This document shows, piece by piece, positions 51,923-61,489 of a DNA stretch of 64,000 nucleotides. This DNA comes from JBBIMP01 sp037444305 (GTDB taxonomy: Bacteria; Acidobacteriota; UBA6911), in contig JBBIMP010000013.1 of assembly GCA_037444305.1 (NCBI GenBank), forward strand, positions 109,156 through 173,155, read 5' to 3'. A program made the translations under genes and the position numbers. How positions within the stretch are numbered: position 1 is the first letter of the stretch; each line of letters begins with the position of its first letter. The notes beneath the pieces are model-generated. The model ran no database searches, was not told the origin of the DNA, and saw only the letters and a list, made by a program, of their open reading frames with translations.

Positions 51923-52561
51923 TTACAGGATGTTTCGCTGGCTTGCGCCGTCGCCCAGGGACTTCAAGGCTTCCAGCTGGGGCACGACTTCCTTCTGGTA
52001 GCAGTCGGGACATACGCTGTGGCTGAACTTTGTGCCGGAGTGCTCGGCGAAGTAGTGCTCCACCTGGTCCCAGTAGTTGCCGTCCCGGCGGATCTTTTTG
52101 CAGTATGAGCAGATCGGAAGGAGTCCTTCGAGGCGCCGGACCTGGTCGAGCGCCCTCTGCAGTTCCGTCACCCGGTTGGCCAGCGTTCGCTGCAGTTCCA
52201 CGATGCGCAGGCCGACCTGCACCCGCGCCCGGAGTTCCGCGGCATCGAACGGCTTGACCACGTAATCGTCGGCGCCGCTGCTCAAGCCTTCCACGATGTC
52301 GCTGCGCTGGTCCCTGGCGGTGAGCAGGATGAGGTAAATGTGGCAATCCTGGAGTTCCTCCCGGATCCGGCGGCAGACCTGGACCCCGTCCATGCCCGGC
52401 ATCATCCAGTCGAGGATCGCCAGCTCGGGCGTTCTCTCCGACCGGCATTTTTCCCAGGCTTCGGTTCCGTCGGAGGCCGTGACGACTTCGTGTCCCCACT
52501 TTTTGAGATTGGCCTCCAGCAGCCTTCGCGAGATGGGATCGTCTTCGCCGATCAGTATCAT
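51923..52561 (-). CDS. Response regulator with C-terminal cysteine-rich domain
   Basis: 212-residue protein. Receiver domain 1-120: acidic pocket GEDDP, phospho-acceptor in AILDWMMPGMDG, switch threonine in LLTARD, lysine in VVKPFD. A coiled-coil linker then leads to LLPICSYCKKIRRDGNYWDQ and SVCPDCYQKE, a four-cysteine (CxxC...CxxC) module common after receivers and sensor domains. No DNA-binding or output enzyme domain. It is the third gene after the binding lipoprotein and kinase (68 bp gap), so it is the likely partner of that kinase. Confidence 0.88.
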   Translation of the reverse strand: MILIGEDDPISRRLLEANLKKWGHEVVTASDGTEAWEKCRSERTPELAILDWMMPGMDGVQVCRRIREELQDCHIYLILLTARDQRSDIVEGLSSGADDYVVKPFDAAELRARVQVGLRIVELQRTLANRVTELQRALDQVRRLEGLLPICSYCKKIRRDGNYWDQVEHYFAEHSGTKFSHSVCPDCYQKEVVPQLEALKSLGDGASQRNIL

Positions 52562-52629
52562 GAGAGGACCTCGGGCGGCTGCCTCCTAGCAGGACGTCAG
52601 CAGCACCGCCAGTCAATTCTTCCGCAATA

Positions 52630-55600
52630 TCAGATTACGCACTGCTCCATCCGGGAGAGGGCCGAGGCGAGGCGCGCGATCTCGGTTTCGAGCTCCGCAA
52701 AAGCCTCCTCCGCCTCCGCCATGCTGCCGGCGCGGCCCAGTTTTTCGAGCCGCAAAGCCGCCTCGAAAGCGGCGGTCGCCTGGAAATTGCAGATGGCGCC
52801 TTTGAGCGAATGGGCGGCCCTCTCCAATTTCCCGCTGTCTCGGGCCTCGATGGCCGACCTGATTTCGCCAAGCTGCTGCGGGCTGTCCTCCAGGAAGAGC
52901 CCGGCAATCTCGCGCAACAGCTCGAAGTCGCCGTCCGCCCGGCTGAGAGCCGCGTTCAGGTCGAAGACGGGGCCGGAGGTCTGAGGGTGAAGCCCTTCGC
53001 CGTTTTCTCTCTTCGTCAGGGGAATGTGTGACATGATGGTTTCTCTCAGGTCTTTGCTCTGTATGGGTTTGGCAATGTAGCCATCCATTCCGGCAGCGAG
53101 ACATCTTTCCCGGTAGCCCTTGGTGGCGTGCGCGGTCAGGGCGAGGATCGGAATCCGTCCTCCGGCTGTCTTTTCCCTTTCACGAATTTCGGCCGTCGCC
53201 TCGAATCCGCTCATTTCGGGCATCTGGATGTCCATCAGGATCAGGTCGAAGTGCCCATCCAGCCAGGCCGCCACTGCGCTGCGTCCGTTGGAAGCGACAT
53301 AGCATTGGTGGCCCATTTTCTCGAGCATGCGGATGACAACCCGCTGGTTGACGGCATTGTCCTCCGCAAGCAGTATGTTCATGGAGCGGCTCTGTTCGCG
53401 CAGCGAGTGGCGTGTGACGAGCGGCGCCCCGTTGTTTGAGGCAGGCTGGCGGCCAAACAGGCTTGTGAGAGCGTCGAAGAGCTCCTTCTGACGGACCGGC
53501 TTGGTCAGGTAGGCGGCGATTCCCAGGCGCCGGCACCGGGCGCCGTCTCCACGGCTGCCGGCGGAGGTCAGGACCATGATGGCCGTATCCCGGATCTCCG
53601 GCGCCGTCCTGATTTCCGAAGCCAGGGTGAAACCGTCCGTCACCGGCATGTGCACGTCGAGCAGGACGAGGGAGAAGGGATCGCCTTCGGCGGCGGCAGC
53701 CCTGAGCGCAGCCGATGCCTGGGCCGCGTCTTGCGCCGTGTCCGCGCGCAACTGCCAGCGGGTGAGCACGTCGTGGAGGATGCGGCGGTTGGTGGCGTTG
53801 TCGTCCACCACGAGCACCCTGCGACCCTGGATGTCCGCCGCGTGGGCCACCGCCTCCATCCTGCCGGTCGACTTCCCGATGCCGAAGCGGGCCGTGAAGT
53901 GGAAGACGCTTCCGGGCCCGGGGAGGGGAAGCTCTCCGGGCGATCCTCCTTTGCCGGCTCCGCCGTTTTGCGGAAATGCGGGGCTTTCGACCCAGAGACG
54001 GCCGCCCATAATACCCACCAGGAGGGAAGCGATGGTCAGGCCAAGTCCGGTTCCGCCATAGCGGCGGGTAGTGGAACCGTCGGCCTGGGAAAACGCCTCG
54101 AAGACCGCCGCCTGTTTCTCCAGCGGAATCCCAATCCCCGTATCCGTCACGCTGAAGTGCAGCAGGACATCCTCGGCGGTCCTGGATTCGACACCCACTT
54201 CGAGCACAATCTCACCGTGGTGGGTGAACTTAATGGCGTTTCCCACCAGGTTGGTCACGATCTGCCGCAATCGGCCCGGATCCCCGATCACGGATTCCGG
54301 GATATCCGGCGAGAATCTGCACAGCAGTTCGAGATTTTTTTCCTGGGCCTTCAGGGCCAGGGCGCCGACGGTGTCGTGCAGATTATCCTGCGGGCAGAAC
54401 TCGATGGGATCCAGGTCGAGCTTGCCCGCCTCGATCTTGGAAAAGTCCAGCACGTCGTTGATGATTGTCAGCAGCGAGTCGGCGGAGGATTTGACCAGCG
54501 AGAGGTACTCCCTCTGTTCCGCCGAGAGCTCGGTGTCGAGCGCCAGTTCCGTCATGCCGATGACGCCATTCATCGGTGTGCGTATCTCGTGGCTCATGTT
54601 GGCGAGGAACTCGCTTTTGGCGCGGCTGGCCGCCTCCGCGGCCTCCTTGGCCAGCACCATCTGCTCTTCCCACCGGCGCCGCTGGGTGATGTCCTGGATG
54701 AGGCTGAACATCGCCTTGCGGCCGGAAAAATCCATGCCGTGGTTCGTGATCTGGGCCAGGATGATCGACCCGTCCTTTTTGCGATGACGCCAGACGCCCG
54801 CCTCGTTTAGGCCGGACTCGGCCCGGTCGGCGAGGTGAGCCATCAGGTTCGGAACCTCCTCGGGCGGTCGGATGTCGCGCAGGGTCATCGAGAGGAACTC
54901 CTTCCGGCTGAAACCGTAGTGGGTGACCGCCGCTTCGTTGACTGCCAGGAAGTTGAGCGTTTCGGTGTCGCACACCCACATGGGATTCGGGTTGCTCTCG
55001 AACAGCAGCCGGTAGCGGGCTTCGGATTCCCGGAGCACCTCCTCAGCCGTCTTTCTCTCGGTGATGTCTTCGATAGTGCCAACGAGTCCGGCGACATCCC
55101 CCTCTCTCGTAAACAGCTTTGCCGAATGAAACTCCACCCATTTGGTGGTGCCTGACTTTGTGATTATGCGGAACTGGCCGGCAAAATCATCCGCGCTCTT
55201 GAGGGATTCCGCGAGACCCTGGCGGACGGAGGATCGGTCCTCAGGGTGTACTGCGCCGAACCAGCCGTGATTCAGGCTTTCATCGAGTGTGAGGCCCGTC
55301 ATGGTCTGCCAGGTAGTGTTGGCGTAAACGCAGCGGCTCTGCATGTCCCCCTGGAGGATCCCGACGGGCGACGATTCGCTGAGGGCCCGGAAACGCTCTT
55401 CTCCGGCCTGCAATTCTCTCAGAAAAACTTCCCTCTCCTCCTTGGATTGGCGCAGCTGTCCCACCATGCGGTTGAAGGCGTCGGTCATCTGTCCGAATTC
55501 ATCCTTGGAATTGGCAGATAGCCGTGCTGTGAGATCTCCCTCCGACACGCGTTTCATTCCCTGAGATACATGGCAGACAGAATAGAGAACAGAGCGGATA

Positions 55601-56217
55601 AGGACGGCAGTGATGACAAGTCCGAGGCAGGTGACGAAAACCAGGAGAAATATCACTCCCGCCCTCATGTTTCGAATGCGAACCCGAAAGGTATTCTCAG
55701 CCTCTGCGATCCGGGCCCAGGAGTGGATCTGCATCTCGTCCAGATGAAGCTCCAACTGGGAAAGAGACTGGGCCAGCATTTCCCCGCTTCGTTTCGCCTC
55801 GGCATATCTTCCTGTCTGGACCAGGGCGAATGCGCGGCTGGCGATGGCCTCCATCCGGTGGTATGTCTCCTTGAAGGATTCGATCGCCATCCGTTCGGCA
55901 TGGGGAATGCCCAGGCTCAGGTACTTGGTCTGTTCCAGATGTACGATGTCTCCCATAAAATGGTATTTGGCGTGCAGCGAAGGATCCTGCGAGACCAGGA
56001 AATTCTGTCCGGCCGTGATTTGTTGAGAGAATGCCGAATGAAGGTTCGAGTTGATGTTGCTCAACTCGCCGAGTGCTTCCATGGACGTGCTGACATCTTC
56101 ATGCAGCCTGCTGGTCTCGTATCCTGTCAGGTGGGCGCCCAATATGATAGTCAGGCATAGGCCGGCAAAGCCTGCCAGGATCTTGGTTCTTATTCCCAAA
56201 TTTCCCATTCTGTTCAT
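52630..56217 (-). CDS. Hybrid histidine kinase (HAMP-PAS-PAS-HisKA-ATPase-REC-REC-HPt)
   Basis: 1195-residue inner-membrane sensor. TM1 is at about 11-30, a periplasmic four-helix-type sensor region at 31-185, TM2 at about 187-208, then HAMP. Two PAS domains follow (about 270-400 and 400-520). HisKA has the phospho-acceptor in LANMSHEIRTPMNGVIGM, then N box VTNLVGNAIKFTHHGE and G boxes DTGIGIP and GGTGLGL. Two receivers have LVLLDVHMPVTDG and LILMDIQMPEMSG. The C-terminal HPt domain carries AAHSLKGAICNFQA. This is BarA-type phosphorelay architecture. Its start overlaps the stop of the binding-lipoprotein gene by four bases, which argues that the lipoprotein delivers the ligand. Confidence 0.93.
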   Translation of the reverse strand: MNRMGNLGIRTKILAGFAGLCLTIILGAHLTGYETSRLHEDVSTSMEALGELSNINSNLHSAFSQQITAGQNFLVSQDPSLHAKYHFMGDIVHLEQTKYLSLGIPHAERMAIESFKETYHRMEAIASRAFALVQTGRYAEAKRSGEMLAQSLSQLELHLDEMQIHSWARIAEAENTFRVRIRNMRAGVIFLLVFVTCLGLVITAVLIRSVLYSVCHVSQGMKRVSEGDLTARLSANSKDEFGQMTDAFNRMVGQLRQSKEEREVFLRELQAGEERFRALSESSPVGILQGDMQSRCVYANTTWQTMTGLTLDESLNHGWFGAVHPEDRSSVRQGLAESLKSADDFAGQFRIITKSGTTKWVEFHSAKLFTREGDVAGLVGTIEDITERKTAEEVLRESEARYRLLFESNPNPMWVCDTETLNFLAVNEAAVTHYGFSRKEFLSMTLRDIRPPEEVPNLMAHLADRAESGLNEAGVWRHRKKDGSIILAQITNHGMDFSGRKAMFSLIQDITQRRRWEEQMVLAKEAAEAASRAKSEFLANMSHEIRTPMNGVIGMTELALDTELSAEQREYLSLVKSSADSLLTIINDVLDFSKIEAGKLDLDPIEFCPQDNLHDTVGALALKAQEKNLELLCRFSPDIPESVIGDPGRLRQIVTNLVGNAIKFTHHGEIVLEVGVESRTAEDVLLHFSVTDTGIGIPLEKQAAVFEAFSQADGSTTRRYGGTGLGLTIASLLVGIMGGRLWVESPAFPQNGGAGKGGSPGELPLPGPGSVFHFTARFGIGKSTGRMEAVAHAADIQGRRVLVVDDNATNRRILHDVLTRWQLRADTAQDAAQASAALRAAAAEGDPFSLVLLDVHMPVTDGFTLASEIRTAPEIRDTAIMVLTSAGSRGDGARCRRLGIAAYLTKPVRQKELFDALTSLFGRQPASNNGAPLVTRHSLREQSRSMNILLAEDNAVNQRVVIRMLEKMGHQCYVASNGRSAVAAWLDGHFDLILMDIQMPEMSGFEATAEIREREKTAGGRIPILALTAHATKGYRERCLAAGMDGYIAKPIQSKDLRETIMSHIPLTKRENGEGLHPQTSGPVFDLNAALSRADGDFELLREIAGLFLEDSPQQLGEIRSAIEARDSGKLERAAHSLKGAICNFQATAAFEAALRLEKLGRAGSMAEAEEAFAELETEIARLASALSRMEQCVI

Positions 56218-57329
56218 TGTGCCTCGGGGGCCGGCACGACTCTGCCGCTCCGCACAACGCCGATGTGAATGGGCCTAAGTGTATTTCCGTTCCCGTCGAT
56301 GGCAAGGGTGCCGGCGACGCCTATGAACGGCTTGTGCGGAGAACTCGCTTCCAGGATTGCTCGCCGAATTCCTTCCCGGTCGGCGCCGCCCTTCTCGATC
56401 GCTTCCTTGAGCAGGTAAACGGCATCGTAGGAGAGGGCGGCACGGGCATCGGGCGCAATCCCGAAGCGTTTGTGATAGTTCTCGGTGAAAGCTGCCGCCC
56501 ACTCGCCTCCCGATTCCGGAGGAAAAATGCGTGTCATCATGAGGCCTTCCAGGAGTTGTCGGTGTTGGGCGATAGCGGGAGCATTATGGATTGCCTCCCC
56601 TCCCAGGACCGGGATGTTGATGTTGTGTTTTCCCAGGCCGCGCCGGAGTTCGACGAGGGCCTCAATCCTGCCCGCAAACAAGATCAGATCCGGCGAATAC
56701 CGGGGCAGCAGTTCCAGAAAGGGGCCAAGGTTCAGCTCCTCCTGGTCATATATGGCCTGGTAGACGACCGCACCGCCACGCTCGATAAACCGCTCGCGGA
56801 AATGCTTGGCGAGTCCGTGGCCGTAGCTGTCACTCACACGGAAGATAAACGTCTTTCTTTTCTCCAGGACATCGAAGGCGTAGTCGGCCAGAGTCCGACC
56901 CTGTTGCGCGTCGTCGATGCAGACCTGGAAGGTCCAGCGACCGGCCTGGGAGAGCTGGGAACTGGTGCTCATGGGAGTCACCTGAACGACGCCGGCCTTG
57001 TTGTAGACAGGCGCCGCCGCAAGGCTGGCTGCGCTCGAATCGTGACCCACCACGGCCAGGATGTCCCGGGCTTCGGCAAAGCGGGCGGCACTTTGTATAG
57101 CCAGGACAGGGGCGATGTTGCCCATGGTGTAGTCGATCTGCAGAACAAGTCTGCGCCCCCCAATCCCCCCCTGGAAGTTAATCTCCTTGGCGGCCATGAC
57201 GGCGCCCTTGAGATAATCGGCTCCGAGCGAGACGCCGATTTTTATCTCCCTGGGCGAACCGCATCCGCCGAGGAACAGGAGGATCATCAGGATAAGCGGC
57301 AATGAGGCATACGGCGTTTTGCGAGGCAA
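56214..57329 (-). CDS. Periplasmic ligand-binding lipoprotein (LivJ-like) upstream of the kinase
   Basis: 371-residue type I periplasmic binding protein of the branched-chain amino acid receptor family. KIGVSLGADYLKGAVMAAKE starts the mature fold; VVGHDSSAASLAAAPVYNKA and ALSYDAVYLLKEAIEKGGAD are characteristic. A TTG start at 57329 is preferred: GAGGAG lies seven bases upstream and it yields a perfect lipoprotein signal (PLILMILLFLGGCGSP). The frame is open further upstream to 57464. No permease or ATPase genes adjoin; instead its stop overlaps the hybrid kinase start, so it probably serves signalling rather than transport. Confidence 0.88.
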   Translation of the reverse strand: MPRKTPYASLPLILMILLFLGGCGSPREIKIGVSLGADYLKGAVMAAKEINFQGGIGGRRLVLQIDYTMGNIAPVLAIQSAARFAEARDILAVVGHDSSAASLAAAPVYNKAGVVQVTPMSTSSQLSQAGRWTFQVCIDDAQQGRTLADYAFDVLEKRKTFIFRVSDSYGHGLAKHFRERFIERGGAVVYQAIYDQEELNLGPFLELLPRYSPDLILFAGRIEALVELRRGLGKHNINIPVLGGEAIHNAPAIAQHRQLLEGLMMTRIFPPESGGEWAAAFTENYHKRFGIAPDARAALSYDAVYLLKEAIEKGGADREGIRRAILEASSPHKPFIGVAGTLAIDGNGNTLRPIHIGVVRSGRVVPAPEAQ

Positions 57330-57654
57330 GAATGCGCTCCTCAAATCGACTGATTTCGACCGATCCGGTGCCCCTCCATGATCTCCGGGACACAAACCGT
57401 TATCGGCATTCGAGAAAGCATGCTTGAGGACAATCGGGACCGAGCGGATCGGGCCGTGGGCCACGTGCGGTGGGGCAAGGTTGGCGAGGAGTTGCCTGCA
57501 TGCCGCCGCTGACGACCAGTTTTCTGGTCGGGAGTCTACGGAGGCCGGAGCGGCGGCGACGGGCAGGGCGGCCTATCGCTGACTGTCGGTTGCGGCATTG
57601 CGGGCTGTGTCCTGTTGGGCGTGGCGGAGCCGGGCGCCCAGGGAACTGCCCGCG
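57330..57654. other. Intergenic region without recognisable feature
   Basis: About 325 bp upstream of the binding-lipoprotein gene, presumably containing its promoter. No consensus -35/-10 pair, hairpin or coding sequence was convincing. Confidence 0.4.
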
Positions 57655-58314
57655 CTAAACGGCCGCGGCGCCCGGCTTGCGGCGATTCAGGACGGCGGCC
57701 GTGATCACGCCCAGCAGTCCGCAGATAATTACGGTGAACGGCACCCAGATGAAGAGCTGCGGCAGGAGTCCTGCCTGCACGAATTCCGTCATCTTGTCGT
57801 CGAAGAGCACGTCGGGGGGCGGAGCATCGTAGTGCGTTCCCCAGTCCCCCATGATCGCGAGGTACATCACGACGATCACCGGGATCCTGGCCGCGAGGCC
57901 GTACACGATCATGATGTTCCAGTAGGCCGGCCAGGCCATCCGCATGACCCACAGCGCGGCCAGAACAACGAGGATGCCGGCGGCCTGGTAGAGGCCGAAG
58001 CGGAACTGCATGTCGAAGACCATGAGAACTGCGCCCGCGATGCAGAGCAGGAGCGCCCCGAGATTCAGACCGATGGCCTTCCCGCTGCGGCTGAAAACAT
58101 CCCCGGCGCGCTGCAGCTTTACCGCAAACCAGACGGCGAAGACGAACGCCAGCCAGACAATCCCGACGATTGCGCCTCCCCCGCCCGCCTCACGGCTGAA
58201 GAAGAGCGGGTGCCAGTTGTTCAGCTCCCCGACGAGCCGGAGCATCGTGACACCCAGTGTAATGAGGGAGGGGATCACAACCAACTTGGAAACACTGATT
58301 TTCGAGCCGTTCAT
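57655..58314 (-). CDS. Membrane protein of unknown function
   Basis: 219-residue protein with about six hydrophobic helices (e.g. AIVGIVWLAFVFAVWFAV; LNLGALLLCIAGAVLMVF; LFIWVPFTVIICGLLGVITA). A conserved-looking loop WGTHYDAPPPDVLFDD lies between the last two helices. No transporter or enzyme signature recognised. It stands alone, divergent from the PHP gene. Confidence 0.7.
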   Translation of the reverse strand: MNGSKISVSKLVVIPSLITLGVTMLRLVGELNNWHPLFFSREAGGGGAIVGIVWLAFVFAVWFAVKLQRAGDVFSRSGKAIGLNLGALLLCIAGAVLMVFDMQFRFGLYQAAGILVVLAALWVMRMAWPAYWNIMIVYGLAARIPVIVVMYLAIMGDWGTHYDAPPPDVLFDDKMTEFVQAGLLPQLFIWVPFTVIICGLLGVITAAVLNRRKPGAAAV

Positions 58315-58400
58315 TGACGTTTCTCCCGGTTGAGGAAAGAATAATAAACAGGCCGTATAAACCGGGGACTGAACGATGAGGATTGTAGTACCGGCGCGGG

Positions 58401-59219
58401 GTGTTTGTGAAGATGATTCAAAGGAAGAGCGGCGGCGAATCGGGAGCCAGGTGGCTCAAGGCGGAGCTCCACGCGCACTGCAACCTGGACCTGGCGGACC
58501 ACAAATTCAGCCGGCACACGGCCGAGGAACTGGTGGACGCGGCAGCGGCCCGCGGGTACGAAGTCCTGGCCATCACCTGCCACAACCGCGATGTCTGGAG
58601 CCCCGAACTTTCGCTCTACGCGCGGGCAGCCGGCGTCACGCTGATCCCCGGAATGGAAGTGGGCGTGGAAGGCCGCCGGCACTTGCTCGTGTACAATTTT
58701 CACGCCCCGCCGGAGGGGCTCGAGTCGCTTCAGAGAATCCGGGCCCGCGCACGGCCGGACACCCTGGTCGTGGCCGCGCACCCCTATTTCCCGGGGACGA
58801 GATGCCTCAACAGCCTGCTGGAACCCAACGTGGAGCTGTTCGACGCCATCGAGATTTCCGGGTTCCACGTGCCCGGGCTGGATTTCAACCGGCGCGCGAG
58901 GGCACTTGCCGCCAGGCATGGCAAGCCGCTGGTCGGCTGCGGCGACATCCACTTGCTGTGGCAGCTGGATCGGACTTTTACCTGGATATACGCCGAGCCG
59001 GGAATCCCGCAGGTGATTGAGGCCGTCAAGCAGGGGCGCGTGCGGGTAGAGAGCCGTGGCCTTTCCTACCTGGAGGCTGCCCGGTGGTGGGCCACGGCGC
59101 TGTGGCGCTACGCAGTTCCGGCGCGACGCCCGGCGCCCGGCGCTACATCAGGTCGAACATCGACGAGGCCTTCGAACCCCGCAGCAGGGCGTGCAGGCGC
59201 AGCGCGTCCATGTCCGTGA
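58401..59219 (+). CDS. PHP-domain metal-dependent phosphoesterase
   Basis: 272-residue PHP protein. Metal-binding motifs: ELHAHCNLD (H-x-H), AITCHNRDV, GMEVGVEG, AAHPYFPG and GCGDIHLLW. It resembles stand-alone PHP phosphoesterases that cleave phosphate esters or nucleotides. The start could be GTG 58401, GTG 58407 or ATG 58413; no ribosome binding site decides. The last 26 codons overlap the 3' end of the convergent dGTPase gene and are low-complexity, so the true protein may be functionally complete near RYAVPARR. Confidence 0.8.
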   Translation: MFVKMIQRKSGGESGARWLKAELHAHCNLDLADHKFSRHTAEELVDAAAARGYEVLAITCHNRDVWSPELSLYARAAGVTLIPGMEVGVEGRRHLLVYNFHAPPEGLESLQRIRARARPDTLVVAAHPYFPGTRCLNSLLEPNVELFDAIEISGFHVPGLDFNRRARALAARHGKPLVGCGDIHLLWQLDRTFTWIYAEPGIPQVIEAVKQGRVRVESRGLSYLEAARWWATALWRYAVPARRPAPGATSGRTSTRPSNPAAGRAGAARPCP

Positions 59220-60483
59220 GCTGCGCGAGAAAGTCGCAGACGCCGCGTGCGGCGCGGAGTTCGCCGCCGGCCAGGCACTCCTCGATGACCGGCCGGTAGA
59301 AGAGCGGAAAGAGCGCCAGGCTCTTTTTTTCGACCAGTTCCGCCAGCAGGAGGTGGAACAGGTCGCGCAGGATCTCCTTCCCCTTCGTGCTCATGGCCGC
59401 GACCCGCGGGTCGATGATGACCGCCTCCCAGATGATCGCCTTGCAGAGCACGGAGATGATCCGCGCCTCCTCGGGGACCACGAGTCTCCACGCGTAATCC
59501 TCGCGGCGGCTGCCGGTCACCCGCTGGACCGTGACGGAAGTCACCAGGTCGTTGAGAATGTTGCGCAGGGCCTGCTTCCTGTGGGGGCGTTCATCGCCGC
59601 TTTCGGGTCCCTGGATGCGCCGCTTGAGATCCGCCATCCGCTCGCGCACCTGCTCCTGCCCGAGGCGGGGGCCGCCGTCGCTCTTGCGCATCTCTTCGTA
59701 GCGCAGCGAGACCAGCCGGGTGAAACGGGCATCCAGCAGGTCGCCGGGCCGCAAAAACTGCGCCTGCAGCGCGTCCTCCACGTCGTGGATCGAGTAGGCG
59801 CAGTCGTCCGCCCAGTCCAGGATCTGGCAGGTGATCGGCGTCTCCTGCTTCATCCCCCGGCGGCTGCTGGAGGCCGTCAGGATGGGTGCGCCCCTGCGCA
59901 GAGCCCAGCGCGCGGACGTCATGTCCGACGCGAAAATGAATTTGTCGTTGCCGAGGTCCTGTTCGTACGGGTATTTGATCACCCCGGACAGAGTCGCGCG
60001 CGTGAGGTTCAGGCCGGGATATCCGGGCGATTTCGGCTCGGCGGCCGCCAGCATGTGGAAGGTCTGGGCGTTGGCCTCGAAGCGCAGGGCCTTTCTTCCG
60101 CCCTGGCGGGCCTTGCGGCTGACCTCCCGCATGCAGGCGTCCAGCGTCTGCTCGCCGGCGTGCCCGAACGGCGGGTGCCCGAGGTCGTGCGCCAGCGCGA
60201 TAGCCTCGGCCAGGTGCGGGGTCAGGCAGCGCCCGAGGCGCGGTTCTTCCGCGAGCATGTTGCGCGCGATCGCCTGCGAGAGCTGTGCTACTTCCAGGCT
60301 GTGGGTGAGGCGCGTCCGGTAGAAATCCGCCTGGCCGATGCCGAAGACCTGCGTTTTCCCCTGCAGTCGCCTGAACGCGGAGCTGTGCAGTATCCGGTCT
60401 CTGTCCCGCATCGTCGCGTGACGGTGGTCCTTCGCAGAGGCCGGAGGCTCGGCGTGTTCTCTTTCGAGTAGGAAATCGTCCAT
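59143..60483 (-). CDS. dgt: Deoxyguanosinetriphosphate triphosphohydrolase-like (HD domain)
   Basis: 446-residue HD-superfamily enzyme that splits dNTPs into deoxynucleoside and triphosphate. N-terminal signature HSSAFRRLQGKTQVFGIGQA. HD motif residues are in RLTHSLEVAQ, AHDLGHPPFGHAGE and WADDCAYSIHDVED. The dGTPase-type C-terminal domain is complete. It lies 43 bp downstream of the LOG gene on the same strand and converges on the PHP gene with a 77-bp overlap. Confidence 0.9.
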   Translation of the reverse strand: MDDFLLEREHAEPPASAKDHRHATMRDRDRILHSSAFRRLQGKTQVFGIGQADFYRTRLTHSLEVAQLSQAIARNMLAEEPRLGRCLTPHLAEAIALAHDLGHPPFGHAGEQTLDACMREVSRKARQGGRKALRFEANAQTFHMLAAAEPKSPGYPGLNLTRATLSGVIKYPYEQDLGNDKFIFASDMTSARWALRRGAPILTASSSRRGMKQETPITCQILDWADDCAYSIHDVEDALQAQFLRPGDLLDARFTRLVSLRYEEMRKSDGGPRLGQEQVRERMADLKRRIQGPESGDERPHRKQALRNILNDLVTSVTVQRVTGSRREDYAWRLVVPEEARIISVLCKAIIWEAVIIDPRVAAMSTKGKEILRDLFHLLLAELVEKKSLALFPLFYRPVIEECLAGGELRAARGVCDFLAQLTDMDALRLHALLRGSKASSMFDLM

Positions 60484-60526
60484 GGTATTTCGACCGGCAA
60501 AGCGGGTGTTGTCCGGGTTACCCGCA

Positions 60527-61360
60527 TCAGAGATTGTGAATCCGCGTCAACTCGGTTTTCAAGTAGAGGAATGCCTCCTCCGGGTCGTCGGAGAAATGGA
60601 TGAGGCGGGGATCCTCCGGCGAGATCGTCCCCCAGCGGACCATCGCGTCGAAGTGCAGGACCTCCTTCCAGTACTCGGTGCCGTAGACGAGGACAGGGAT
60701 CTCCTTGCGGGTTTTTTCGGTCTGCACGAGCGTGAGGACTTCGAAGGCTTCGTCCAACGTCCCGAAACCGCCGGGAAAGATCACGAGCGCCTTGGCCAGG
60801 TACATGAACCAGAATTTGCGCATGAAGAAGTAGTGGAACTCGAACGCGAGCTCCTCCGGCACATAGGCATTCACCTGCTGCTCGAAGGGTAGGCTGATCG
60901 AGAGGCCTATGGACTGCCCGCCGGCTTCGCGGGCCCCCTTGTTGGCGGCTTCCATGATCCCCGGTCCGCCGCCCGAGCAGATCATCAGACGCTTCATGCC
61001 GCCGTTCAGCGTTTTGGCCCACTTCACGACCATGCCCGCCAGCCGCGCGGCGTCCTCGTAGTAGCGGGACATTCGGACCTGGTATTCCGCCGGCAGGACC
61101 TCGCCGCGGGCGGCAGGGTCGGCAGCGGCCCTCGCTCTGGCTTCCGCCAGCCGTTTTTCCGCGTCCGCCGGGGGCAGGGCCCTGGCCGAGCCGAAGAAAA
61201 CGATGGTATCGTGCACGCGCTGCCATTCCAGGCGGCTGGCCGGTTCCAGGTACTCGCTGAGGATGCGGACGAGCCTGGCATCCTTGCTTCGGAGAAAGCC
61301 CGGGTTCTTGTAAGCCTTTGGGGGTCTGTAGGGGCTGTGCGACTTGGATTCATTCGCCAT
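60527..61360 (-). CDS. LOG-family (Rossmann-fold) nucleotide hydrolase
   Basis: 277-residue protein of the TIGR00730/LOG family. The signature motifs are CSGGGPGIMEAANKGA and PGGFGTLDEAFEVL. Family members with a long N-terminus like this one include cytokinin-activating nucleoside 5'-monophosphate phosphoribohydrolases and PpnN-type nucleotide 5'-monophosphate nucleosidases. Next to a dGTPase, a role in nucleotide pool control is attractive but unproven. Confidence 0.87.
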   Translation of the reverse strand: MANESKSHSPYRPPKAYKNPGFLRSKDARLVRILSEYLEPASRLEWQRVHDTIVFFGSARALPPADAEKRLAEARARAAADPAARGEVLPAEYQVRMSRYYEDAARLAGMVVKWAKTLNGGMKRLMICSGGGPGIMEAANKGAREAGGQSIGLSISLPFEQQVNAYVPEELAFEFHYFFMRKFWFMYLAKALVIFPGGFGTLDEAFEVLTLVQTEKTRKEIPVLVYGTEYWKEVLHFDAMVRWGTISPEDPRLIHFSDDPEEAFLYLKTELTRIHNL

Positions 61361-61489
61361 TTGCTGCTGTTCCTCCCATCCCGGCGGATCCCCGGGACAT
61401 TGCGTGCCACGTTCTACCTATCGGCCGGGGGCGTGATGAGTGCTGAGATAAAAGCATAAGGATAGGGGGCGCCGCCGCGGATTACAACG

